DNA of 39,301 bases from positions 1-39,301 of the forward strand of contig CACLAD010000010.1 of NCBI GenBank assembly GCA_902604715.1. Direction: 5' to 3'. Shown here one piece after another: positions 33,073 through 39,301 of this stretch (the stretch's first letter is position 1; the number at the start of each line of letters is the position of its first letter). Under the pieces are notes generated by a model, which worked only from the letters and a program-made list of their open reading frames with translations, was not told the origin of the DNA and did no database searches. The position numbers were made by a program, and so were the translations under genes. The DNA comes from an uncultured Bacteroidota bacterium (GTDB lineage Bacteria > Bacteroidota > Bacteroidia > Flavobacteriales > Flavobacteriaceae).

Positions 33073-35508
33073 CTAATAGCTATAACTGACCGAAAGTAAT
33101 ATATTTCTACCCATTTCGTGAGTAAAATACCTTAGCCTATTTAAATAATTCTTGTAAAGGTTATTGAATAGATTTTCTACCCTTAGATTGATTTTATAAT
33201 TACCTCCATTTTCTGCTTTAAATCCAACAGATGATGCAAAGTTTAATAAGTGATATGCATCTGGCGGGGTGCTAGTGTCTAAGAGCTGATATGTTTGTTC
33301 AGTTGGAATAAAAACCTCAAAGTTATTATTTGGATACTCATTTTGCTTGAATACATATTCACTTTCCAATGAAACATTTAAATTACTAAGCTCTGGAAAA
33401 CTGTATGAAATTTGATTTTTGAGATTTACCGGAGGCATATTTATTAAAGGTTTGTCGTTAGCCCTTTCATATCCTTTGATGATTGAAAACTGATGTCCAA
33501 CAAAGAAATTGGTAAAATATTGTCTATCATATTTTAAATCGAAACCAAATAATTTTGCGTCCTCTTGCTTATATTCCCAATAAGGAAAAACCCCAGCAAT
33601 GGTAGGCATTAAATCAACCGGTATCATATATATAAAATCGTCAACAATATTAGCAAATGCATTAACAGTTAGACTTGATTTTTCATTAGAAGAATCATAG
33701 GTAATAGAAAAATTATGTCCAACTTCTGAGTTGAAGCTTAAGTCACCGATTTCAATTCTAGCAGATGAATGATGCAGTCCCTCGCTAAAGAGTTCAGACG
33801 GGTTTGGTTTTCTTGATGACATTGAATAATTAATGAAAATATTTTCACTTTCACTAATTGAATATCTTGCACCAAGGTTAGATGAAATATTATGAAAATC
33901 AAATTTTGGATTTGTTAATGTATTGAGGCCTAAATCTTCAACTACAAATTCTGGGAATAGCTCATCATAATTTCTTGCTTCCCAAAGTGATGTTCTGTAA
34001 TATTTATATGCATCGATATGTGAAAAATCATATCTAATTCCAGCTTCTAAAAACCAATTCTCAGAGAAGTTTGTGTCATAAACGGAATACAAACTAAAAT
34101 CATATTTTTTGTAGTCCGGAATAATTCTTTTTACACCAGTTGCTGGATCTGGGAAATTCTTTTGGTATCTAGCTGAAATTCCCGTTTTTAAATTTGAATT
34201 ATTTTCAAATTTTGACTCAAGGTCAAAAGCGATGGAATGTGTTTGAAGATTCAAATCAAGGGCAGGCCTCGTTCTATCACCTCTTCTAATATCATATTCT
34301 TTTCTATCATTTGATTGAAAATCGTATCTCATGGAAAGCTTTCCAAAATCAAAGTTTTTGAAACCCCTAAGCTTAAGCAAATTATGACTAATTTTTTGTC
34401 TTGGAATGTTGATGTCGTAAGAAAAGTCTTCTATTATATGAGGTATATCATTTTCAATAGCGTTGATAATATCAACAGCAGTGTGAGCATGAGAAGATCT
34501 AAGTATTCCAAGACGATTACTAAATAAAGAATAGTAAATGTCAAATCCATGATCAATTCTATTTAGACCGGCTTTTAAAGACAAATTATGCTCTAAAAAA
34601 CCAGTATTTGTCATCACATAATCAGCTGTTTCAAAGTCACCCATCCGTTTTAAAGTTCCCTGTAGTCTGTAGTACCAACCATTGCTATGTGTTTTTGTAA
34701 AATTAGTTGATATTCCCCCTCCTCTTCCATTTGATTGAAGATTTGTTGTAGCATTTCCATATATAGTATCTAATAATTTTTCTCTTGTTGATTCTGCAAT
34801 TATAACACCACCTACTGCATCACCAGCATACTTTAAGGCACTAGCTCCTTTAATTATAGAAATTTTATCAATTGAGTTAATATCAAGGCTGGGGGCATGC
34901 TCAATTCCCCATTCCTGGTCCTCTAGCCTGACACCATTATTAATAAGAATTACACGACTACTATGCAAACCATTTATTACCGGCTTTGAGAGATAGCTAC
35001 CGGAATTTAAGCTACTAACACCCGTTACAGTTTTTAAAACTTCACCTAAAGTTCTGCTATTATAATCTTCAAGTACCTCCTTTGAAATTTTATTTTCAAA
35101 AAGGGTTCTCGAGTTATTTCTATTATTAGAAATAACCATAATTTCCTCCAGTTCTGTTAAATGATGTTCAAGTCTTATTTTATTAAATGTATCTTTTTTA
35201 ATGTCAATACTCTGTGTTAAAGACACGCAATCTTCATGCGTAACGGTTAACAAAAATGTATCATTACATAGGTTTTCAAAAATAACATTGCCATCAAAAT
35301 CCGTTGTACCAAGAATTTCCAATTCATTTATTTCAACAGTGGCATTACTTAATGGGAGCCCATCATGTAAATCAACCACCTGAATCGATAATTTATTGTT
35401 ACAATTTTGGCAAAATAAGTTGATGCAACTTACTGAGAAAAAGGTATACAAGGCTAGTGCTAGTTTCGATTTGAAACTAGCACCGCACTTATTGCATTTA
35501 CAATTCAT
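33073..35508 (-). CDS. TonB-dependent receptor, ZnuD-like (probable zinc/metal uptake)
   Basis: The 811-residue outer-membrane receptor has a carboxypeptidase-regulatory-like N-domain (about 38-112), a TonB box-like [12 protein letters not shown], a plug (about 130-245) with [48 protein letters not shown], and a barrel ending VSYSY. Several barrel segments recall ZnuD-type receptors, notably [32 protein letters not shown] and [14 protein letters not shown]. The neighbours support a metal: a surface lipoprotein, a His/Cys-rich exported peptide and a COG0523 remnant. The N-terminus is odd: [15 protein letters not shown] precedes the hydrophobic signal [13 protein letters not shown], and the DNA there forms an 11-bp hairpin. 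Starts 4 bases after the lipoprotein gene. Zinc is inferred, not shown. Confidence 0.88.
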   Translation of the reverse strand: MNCKCNKCGASFKSKLALALYTFFSVSCINLFCQNCNNKLSIQVVDLHDGLPLSNATVEINELEILGTTDFDGNVIFENLCNDTFLLTVTHEDCVSLTQSIDIKKDTFNKIRLEHHLTELEEIMVISNNRNNSRTLFENKISKEVLEDYNSRTLGEVLKTVTGVSSLNSGSYLSKPVINGLHSSRVILINNGVRLEDQEWGIEHAPSLDINSIDKISIIKGASALKYAGDAVGGVIIAESTREKLLDTIYGNATTNLQSNGRGGGISTNFTKTHSNGWYYRLQGTLKRMGDFETADYVMTNTGFLEHNLSLKAGLNRIDHGFDIYYSLFSNRLGILRSSHAHTAVDIINAIENDIPHIIEDFSYDINIPRQKISHNLLKLRGFKNFDFGKLSMRYDFQSNDRKEYDIRRGDRTRPALDLNLQTHSIAFDLESKFENNSNLKTGISARYQKNFPDPATGVKRIIPDYKKYDFSLYSVYDTNFSENWFLEAGIRYDFSHIDAYKYYRTSLWEARNYDELFPEFVVEDLGLNTLTNPKFDFHNISSNLGARYSISESENIFINYSMSSRKPNPSELFSEGLHHSSARIEIGDLSFNSEVGHNFSITYDSSNEKSSLTVNAFANIVDDFIYMIPVDLMPTIAGVFPYWEYKQEDAKLFGFDLKYDRQYFTNFFVGHQFSIIKGYERANDKPLINMPPVNLKNQISYSFPELSNLNVSLESEYVFKQNEYPNNNFEVFIPTEQTYQLLDTSTPPDAYHLLNFASSVGFKAENGGNYKINLRVENLFNNLYKNYLNRLRYFTHEMGRNILLSVSYSY
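35457..35483. repeat. Perfect 11-bp inverted repeat inside the start of the ZnuD-like receptor gene
   Basis: GTGCTAGTTTC and GAAACTAGCAC are exact complements separated by a 5-base loop (GATTT). The structure covers codons 9 to 18 of the receptor, about 25 to 52 bases after its ATG. It is the strongest hairpin I can see in the window outside the terminator at 38273. The 8-mer GTGCTAGT occurs again at 36124-36131, just past the end of the small His/Cys-rich peptide gene. It could reduce translation or be an operator within the coding region. Confidence 0.7.
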
Positions 35509-35512
35509 TTAT

Positions 35513-36061
35513 CTACTCTACAGTTACTGGGAAAGTAGTTTGAATATCAATAGAACCACCAGCAGTGTCTAAACCATCATTTGGTTTATTTGGCTCATGA
35601 ACTAAAGTAATGGTTACAGATCCTGAACCAGCTCCAAGAGGTGCAAGTACAAACTGTGTTCCAAGAGGATTTCCATTTCCATCAAAATCCATGTAAACAA
35701 ATTCCATTCCTACTCCAGAAGCACTGAAGAATACTTGGTGCTCATCATCTTCTTCTTGTACTTCTAGTGTGATATCCTCAGCTGGATCTTCCATCTCATT
35801 TAACCATTGAATAGATCCCGCATATGATGTTCCTGCTGTTAAAGGACCTGATACGGTTACAACAGGCTCGTTTGGACCATCTCCGTCTAAATCTTGGGTT
35901 TGCATAGTAACAACATCACTACCGTTTTGGTGGTTTACTAAAGTCACTATCATTGTTGTAATTACTTCTTCTTCATTAATAGGTTCCGGAGCATCATCAT
36001 CGTCACTACAAGAGAAGTATAAAAAGGGTATTGCCAATAAGGCATATTTTAAAAGTTTCAT
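35513..36061 (-). CDS. Surface lipoprotein paired with the ZnuD-like receptor
   Basis: The 182-residue product has a lipoprotein signal (MKLLKYALLAIPFLYFSC, Cys18) followed at once by SDDDD, a Bacteroidota lipoprotein export signal that sends the protein to the cell surface. The mature part is acidic (many Asp/Glu), with EEEVITTMIVTLVNHQNGSDVVTM, DLDGDGPNEPVVTVSGPLTAGTSYAGSIQWLN and a late GSGSVTITLVHEPNKPNDG. It matches proteins I know annotated as 'type 1 periplasmic binding fold superfamily' beside this kind of TonB receptor in flavobacteria, though that name is not supported by any visible domain. It is probably the receptor's outside partner, perhaps a metal or metallophore binder. Confidence 0.82.
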   Translation of the reverse strand: MKLLKYALLAIPFLYFSCSDDDDAPEPINEEEVITTMIVTLVNHQNGSDVVTMQTQDLDGDGPNEPVVTVSGPLTAGTSYAGSIQWLNEMEDPAEDITLEVQEEDDEHQVFFSASGVGMEFVYMDFDGNGNPLGTQFVLAPLGAGSGSVTITLVHEPNKPNDGLDTAGGSIDIQTTFPVTVE

Positions 36062-36100
36062 AATTTTTAAATTAAAAGTTTAATTAATAATAATTGTGTC

Positions 36101-36114
36101 GCGATTAGTATCGC
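36101..36114. promoter_or_regulatory. Short inverted repeat upstream of the surface lipoprotein
   Basis: GCGAT and ATCGC flank a 4-base centre in the 76-base gap between the small His/Cys-rich gene and the lipoprotein gene, 40 bases before the lipoprotein ATG. The GC content stands out from its surroundings. It might be a regulator site or a processing hairpin. Five paired bases are weak evidence. Confidence 0.25.
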
Positions 36115-36137
36115 TTATTGAAAGTGCTAGTAATTCA

Positions 36138-36437
36138 TCAAACAACTGGCGGAGCTCTTAAATTAAAAGTTCTTAAGTTGTTTGACTTGTGGTTTTCATA
36201 ATGATCAATGACCAATTCATCAATTAAAACCAAATTATAATTAAACTCTGTGTAGCTAATAAAGCTATTATCTGTATTATTTAACAAAAAGCAGGTAGAA
36301 CAGTTAATTTCATCTTGATGAAAATGAATTTCAGTTTCTGTGCAGACCTTGTGATCTTCAAAAACATGATGAGCAAAGCTTGCAATACTTGGAAGTATTA
36401 ATAAAACTGAAAGAAAAAAACTGTAAAATTTTTTCAC
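36138..36437 (-). CDS. Small exported His/Cys-rich protein
   Basis: The 99-residue product has a signal peptide (1-22, ending ASFA), giving a mature protein of about 77 residues that begins HHVFEDHKVCTETEIHFHQDEINCSTC. Possible metal ligands are H23, H24, H29, C32, H38, H40, C46 and C49. It ends LRAPPVV, a tail I associate with small Bacteroidota proteins beside metal-uptake receptors (DUF2946-like). The start codon is GTG. It is likely the first gene of the metal operon, 18 bases after the NadR-like gene and 76 bases before the lipoprotein. A metal-binding or metal-sensing role is inferred from composition and context. Confidence 0.75.
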   Translation of the reverse strand: MKKFYSFFLSVLLILPSIASFAHHVFEDHKVCTETEIHFHQDEINCSTCFLLNNTDNSFISYTEFNYNLVLIDELVIDHYENHKSNNLRTFNLRAPPVV

Positions 36438-36455
36438 GTTCCTAAATTATGAAAT

Positions 36456-37013
36456 TTATATTATTTTGTTAGTATAATTGATTGCTTTTTTTAGCCTTTC
36501 AATTCTGGTGCCATTTATCACTTCAAAAGGAAGATTATTTTTGACTAATTCATTCTTGAAAATCTCAAAAGACTCCTTCCTTTCGTTAGGTTTATCTCTT
36601 AAATCATCTTTTTCCCACGGAATATCTATGTCTGTCAAAAGGTATAAATCGTAATCATTTTTTGATGCGTATTTTTCTAATAGCGGATCACAATTTCCAC
36701 CATAATAATATTTAGAATATACCATTGTTTCAAAAAGGTTAGTGTCGCATATCAAAAGTGATTTTGATATTATTGCAAGTTCGTTTTCTAATTTCATTTG
36801 ACCAATAGCAATTGGTAAAATATCTTTAGGCTCACATATTCTTTTTTCATTATCCCAAACATTTTGTAAATATTCTCTAGCATATTCAGGAACCCAATTT
36901 GTTTTAAAATGTTTTGCCAGTTCAATTGATAAAGTTGTTTTACCAGTGGACTCCGGACCATAGAGAACAACTTTTTTACAACTAGATTTTATTTGCTTAA
37001 GCTTTTCTTCCAT
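36456..37013 (-). CDS. NadR/Ttd14-like AAA ATPase (ribosylnicotinamide-kinase-like)
   Basis: The 185-residue P-loop protein resembles the kinase domain of NadR. It has VVLYGPESTGKTTLSIELAKHF (15-36), WVPEYAREYLQNVW, LLICDTNLFETMVYSKYYYG and a late lid segment WEKDDLRDKPNER with its arginines. NadR kinase domains phosphorylate nicotinamide riboside. There is no nucleotidyltransferase or DNA-binding domain, so it is the short form. Its start overlaps the end of pnuC by 25 bases, so transporter and kinase are tightly coupled. A substrate other than nicotinamide riboside, such as thiamin, is possible because a TPP-riboswitch receptor lies on the same strand 4 kb downstream. Confidence 0.88.
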   Translation of the reverse strand: MEEKLKQIKSSCKKVVLYGPESTGKTTLSIELAKHFKTNWVPEYAREYLQNVWDNEKRICEPKDILPIAIGQMKLENELAIISKSLLICDTNLFETMVYSKYYYGGNCDPLLEKYASKNDYDLYLLTDIDIPWEKDDLRDKPNERKESFEIFKNELVKNNLPFEVINGTRIERLKKAINYTNKII

Positions 37014-37609
37014 TGTATATATGCCTGAATTGCTAGAATAGTAAAAATAACATATTGGATTGATAATATTATCTTATCACTAGACAAGTATAGGGGAATC
37101 GTAATTATATTTCCTATTATCCATAATATCCAGTTTTCTAACTTTTTATTTGCCATGAGCCACATTGCAGTTACAAAAATTCCTGACGTGAAAATATCCA
37201 GCTCTTTAATTTGACCTTCAAAATCTGTTTCAAAATAATCATGAGCAATATAGGCTACAGTGATAATAAAAAAGAAAATTATCAATGACTTTGGTAAATC
37301 AGTGAAAGAAAATTTTGAAACCTTAACAATTAAATCATCATTCTTTTTTCTAGACCAATTCCACCAACCAAATAGACTTATTAAGGTGTAAAGTAAATTA
37401 ACAAGAATGTGACCCAATAAACTGACCTTATACATTAAATACATTGTAATAATAGTACATATAATACCTGTTGGATAAACAAGAATATTTTGCTTTTTCG
37501 CATATATGACACTTATAATACCAAACCAAAATGCAAGAAACTCAAGAACAATATCTAAAGTTGAATATGTTGAATAAGAATTGACAAAAAAGTCATAAAG
37601 TTCTCCCAT
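36989..37609 (-). CDS. pnuC: PnuC-family vitamin transporter
   Basis: The 206-residue membrane protein is a PnuC transporter, which moves nicotinamide riboside (PnuC) or thiamin (PnuT) by facilitated diffusion, with trapping by an intracellular kinase. It has about seven hydrophobic helices and the family pattern EFLAFWFGIISVIYAKKQNILVYPTGIICTIITMYLMYK, then YTLISLFGWWNW and a late MANKKLENWILWIIGNIITIPLYL. The kinase gene overlaps its end, and its own ATG shares a base with the phosphopantetheinyl transferase stop (TAATG). Which vitamin it carries cannot be settled from the sequence; substrate-site residues should be compared with PnuC and PnuT. Confidence 0.92.
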   Translation of the reverse strand: MGELYDFFVNSYSTYSTLDIVLEFLAFWFGIISVIYAKKQNILVYPTGIICTIITMYLMYKVSLLGHILVNLLYTLISLFGWWNWSRKKNDDLIVKVSKFSFTDLPKSLIIFFFIITVAYIAHDYFETDFEGQIKELDIFTSGIFVTAMWLMANKKLENWILWIIGNIITIPLYLSSDKIILSIQYVIFTILAIQAYIQWKKSLSK

Positions 37610-38229
37610 CAGTTTTTAATTACAAATGCTAAGGTATAGTTTTTAGAAATTCTAAAATGAGTCTCAAATGAATAAATATCATCATTATTGACATACCATG
37701 ATATACACTTTGAAGAATTAATATCCAATGGTAGAGCAAGGATATTTTTTTTAAAATCAACACCTTTAATTCCCAGAGCTTTATAGATACTTTCTTTAAT
37801 ATTCCAATAAACGAGTGATATTTGATTATTAAGTTCTTGTGGGTAATTTAATTCAATATGAAGAAATTTTTGTTTTATTTTCATTGCCTTATCACTAATT
37901 TTTTCAATGTCAATTCCAACAGGGTTATCACTTGTAATTACTGTAGCATAATTACCTGAATGGCTTATTGATAATATTTTGTTTTGAGAAAAAACTGGCT
38001 TTCCTACTTGATCGTATTTTACCTCATTGTCTTCAATGGAAAGCAGCTTAAATATATTTCGGATTGCTAGAAATTGTTTTTTTTGAATTTCTGACTTTTT
38101 TTGATTGAGTAATTTTAAAGAGTTTTGACTTAAATCAACTTTTGATTGAAGGTCTTGAAAAGACTCGTTAATTTCCCATATGACTACTCTAGTTTTTGGT
38201 GACAAGTTTAAATCATCAATGATTGGCAT
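37609..38229 (-). CDS. 4'-phosphopantetheinyl transferase superfamily protein
   Basis: The 206-residue protein moves a phosphopantetheine arm from CoA to a carrier protein. It shows the Sfp/AcpT-type motifs ISISHSGNYATVIT-like (ILSISHSGNYATVITSD), PVGIDIEKIS and the catalytic WNIKESIYKALGIKG. Length fits the shorter, single-gene Bacteroidota form. In this genus group such genes often sit beside adenosylhomocysteinase, which is not in the window. It heads the run with pnuC and the NadR-like kinase. No carrier-protein gene is adjacent, so the fatty acid synthase carrier is the likely substrate. Confidence 0.9.
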   Translation of the reverse strand: MPIIDDLNLSPKTRVVIWEINESFQDLQSKVDLSQNSLKLLNQKKSEIQKKQFLAIRNIFKLLSIEDNEVKYDQVGKPVFSQNKILSISHSGNYATVITSDNPVGIDIEKISDKAMKIKQKFLHIELNYPQELNNQISLVYWNIKESIYKALGIKGVDFKKNILALPLDINSSKCISWYVNNDDIYSFETHFRISKNYTLAFVIKN

Positions 38230-38272
38230 AAGAATATTAATTCTTTGATTTAAAGATACTTTAAGTGCATAA

Positions 38273-38300
38273 AAAAACCTCTTTAATTAAAGAGGTTTTT
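38273..38300 (-). terminator. Rho-independent, bidirectional terminator after DUF805
   Basis: A 28-base perfect palindrome centred at 38286/38287: the arms pair AAAAACCTCTTTAA with TTAAAGAGGTTTTT, giving a CCTCTTT/AAAGAGG stem with a U-run on either strand. It lies 11 bases after the DUF805 stop and 44 bases before the phosphopantetheinyl transferase start, so it most likely ends the DUF805 transcript. Confidence 0.88.
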
Positions 38301-38310
38301 ATAAGTTAAT

Positions 38311-38688
38311 TTAAACTTTTGGATCAGGACCATATTTATTATTGCCTTTATCTCCCTCAATTACAGTAAAAATAAAAATGATTAAACCTCCTATATAGGG
38401 GATGAAGTTTAATAAATAAAACCAACCACTCTTTCCTGTATCGTGTAATCTTCTAAACGTAACAGCTAGAGATGGAACTATATGAGTAAGAAAAAGACCT
38501 ATTATTAGGATTCCTCCGATTAATGAACCTGTAGACTCAGTAACTGAGGAATATAATATAGCCGTAATAAAAATTGAAGCAATAAAAAAAAGAGTAAAGA
38601 ATAATGTAAACATCCAATATTCTTTTCTCCTGGCCCTGCCATTGAAATTTGCGTAATTATCACGCATTACTTTTAAATACCATTCCAT
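38311..38688 (-). CDS. DUF805 membrane protein
   Basis: The 125-residue product is a DUF805 (YhaH-type) inner-membrane protein of unknown function. It begins MEWYLKVMRDNYANFNGRARRKEYWMF, has hydrophobic helices at about 26-46, 53-74 and 91-110, and carries the family motifs AVTFRRLHDTGKSGWFYLLNFIPYIGGLIIFIFTVIEGDKGNNKYGPDP. Full length. It is a single-gene unit with a candidate promoter upstream and a strong terminator downstream. Confidence 0.95.
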   Translation of the reverse strand: MEWYLKVMRDNYANFNGRARRKEYWMFTLFFTLFFIASIFITAILYSSVTESTGSLIGGILIIGLFLTHIVPSLAVTFRRLHDTGKSGWFYLLNFIPYIGGLIIFIFTVIEGDKGNNKYGPDPKV

Positions 38689-38714
38689 AATCTGTTTATT
38701 TATTAATTAAGTAA

Positions 38715-38722
38715 CAAATCTA
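38715..38722 (-). promoter_or_regulatory. Candidate promoter -7 box for DUF805
   Basis: The minus strand reads TAGATTTG, matching TAnnTTTG, 26 bases upstream of the ATG at 38688. Its place in the 96-base gap after rpmA, with a terminator after the gene, fits an independent transcript. No -33 element at normal spacing was found. Confidence 0.4.
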
Positions 38723-38784
38723 GAAAAGACTAATAAGAAATATTAAGAATTTGTATGACAAAATAATGTCAAGGATAAGTAAGA

Positions 38785-39039
38785 TTACGATGGTACTATG
38801 GAAACAAAAGATTTATTGTCTTTTTTTTTGGTAAACTTAACTACACCATCAACTCTAGCGTGGAGAGTATGGTCTTTTCCAAGGTATACATTTTCCCCAG
38901 GGTTGTGAACTGTTCCTCTTTGCCTAACAATGATATTACCAGCTTTGGCAAGCTGACCACCAAAAATCTTAACTCCTAATCGTTTCGACTCTGATTCTCT
39001 ACCGTTTTTTGAACTACCAACTCCTTTTTTGTGTGCCAT
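38785..39039 (-). CDS. rpmA: 50S ribosomal protein L27
   Basis: The 84-residue protein is L27, which lies near the peptidyl-transferase centre. It begins [65 protein letters not shown], the normal sequence. It has no N-terminal prepeptide of the Firmicutes type. It follows rplU by 11 bases and is surely co-transcribed. Confidence 0.98.
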   Translation of the reverse strand: MAHKKGVGSSKNGRESESKRLGVKIFGGQLAKAGNIIVRQRGTVHNPGENVYLGKDHTLHARVDGVVKFTKKKDNKSFVSIVPS

Positions 39040-39050
39040 TTTTTATGAAA

Positions 39051-39301
39051 TTAACTTAAAGCTTTTACTAAATCTACCTTTTTCATTGATGAAATACCAG
39101 TTAAGCCTTTTTTCTTTGCCATATCTTTTAGTTGGGCAACGGAAAGGGATGAAAGGTCTAGCTTTTCCTTTTTAGCGGAAACCTTTTTTGTTTCAGCTTT
39201 TTTAGGTGCTTCCTTTTTCTTAGCTGTTGATTTCTTAGCCACCCCAGTTAAAATATCACTAATCTCAATTTCAGTGATCGCTTGGCGGTGACCATTTTTT
39301 A
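39051..39301 (-). CDS. rplU: 50S ribosomal protein L21, C-terminal part (cut by the window edge)
   Basis: Only the last 83 codons are inside the window; the 5' end is beyond 39301. The frame reads KNGHRQAITEIEISDI, the conserved end of the L21 core, and then runs into a Lys/Ala-rich linker (GVAKKSTAKKKEAPKKAETKKVS) and a small SAP/Rho-N-like helical domain (LDLSSLSVAQLKDMAKKKGL, ending VDLVKALS). This extension is characteristic of Bacteroidota L21. An ATG-started frame at 39242 is internal, not a separate gene. rplU-rpmA is the standard pair. Confidence 0.95.
   Translation of the reverse strand, partial: KNGHRQAITEIEISDILTGVAKKSTAKKKEAPKKAETKKVSAKKEKLDLSSLSVAQLKDMAKKKGLTGISSMKKVDLVKALS

Noticed and set aside
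36124-36131. GTGCTAGT also found in the hairpin at 35457
   Set aside because: A single shared 8-mer without the full inverted repeat is not enough to claim a repeated operator.
39051-39242. Separate 63-residue Lys/Ala-rich protein before rpmA
   Set aside because: The frame continues upstream without a stop into the conserved L21 sequence KNGHRQAITEIE; it starts inside the coding sequence of rplU.
1-39301. tRNA, rRNA, CRISPR array, insertion sequence, prophage or anti-phage system
   Set aside because: Spacers were read for cloverleaf-like or GC-rich blocks, spaced direct repeats, transposase or integrase motifs and defence domains; none was seen.

Overview
The window is a stretch of AT-rich chromosome (roughly 30% GC by eye) from a member of the Bacteroidota, almost certainly a flavobacterium (class Flavobacteriia), probably marine with a small, tightly packed genome. 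The evidence is Bacteroidota-only families (DUF4271, DUF4296, DUF3098, DUF3127), TonB-dependent receptors with carboxypeptidase-like N-domains, a lipoprotein with an SDDDD surface-export signal, TAnnTTTG promoter boxes in place of E. coli-type -10 boxes, no clear Shine-Dalgarno sequences, and an L21 protein with the Lys/Ala-rich C-terminal extension. Most genes are housekeeping. No CRISPR array, phage, insertion sequence, tRNA or rRNA was seen.

Layout. 1-3.7 kb (+): rimM, a Rieske oxygenase, glutaryl-CoA dehydrogenase and a DUF3050 protein. 3.8-9 kb (-): an Fe-S/redox operon (mrp, nifU-type scaffold, ferredoxin-NADP reductase), an alkyltransferase-like protein, trmB and a PhoR/PhoB-like two-component pair. 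9-16.9 kb: a LuxE-like acyltransferase (+); a minus-strand run of polyprenol-phosphate glycosyltransferase, dihydroorotase, DUF4296 lipoprotein and tyrS; then DUF4271 and hemD (+) converging on pckA (-). 17-20.4 kb (+): saccharopine dehydrogenase with an Lrp/AsnC regulator, then a choice-of-anchor-B lipoprotein. A 20-bp perfect palindrome lies in the pckA/saccharopine dehydrogenase divergent promoter region. 20.4-25.9 kb: leuS (-), with a possible 48-residue membrane protein behind it, diverges from ftsX-DUF3098-uppP-truB (+). 25.9-30.6 kb: a tandem two-domain PPK2 polyphosphate kinase, DUF3127, an orphan histidine kinase, a HIT protein, greA with a terminator-like hairpin in its leader, and a degenerate Rieske-fold lipoprotein.

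30.6-38.2 kb is the most informative region. A TonB-dependent receptor is preceded by a clear TPP riboswitch, so it is very likely a thiamin receptor. Immediately upstream is a minus-strand group that looks like a metal, probably zinc, acquisition operon: a His/Cys-rich secreted peptide, a surface lipoprotein, a ZnuD-like TonB receptor, and the remnant of a COG0523 (CobW-type) GTPase that has lost its whole middle by an internal deletion. Upstream again are a NadR-like kinase and a PnuC transporter, which in this phylum can belong to either nicotinamide riboside or thiamin salvage, and a phosphopantetheinyl transferase. The right edge holds DUF805, rpmA and the 3' part of rplU.

I found no convincing wholly new multi-gene system. 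The best candidates for follow-up are the deleted COG0523 gene beside the riboswitch, the 11-bp hairpin and Cys-rich leader at the start of the ZnuD-like receptor, the tandem class-I-like PPK2, the greA leader hairpin, and the palindrome at the lysine-catabolism promoter.
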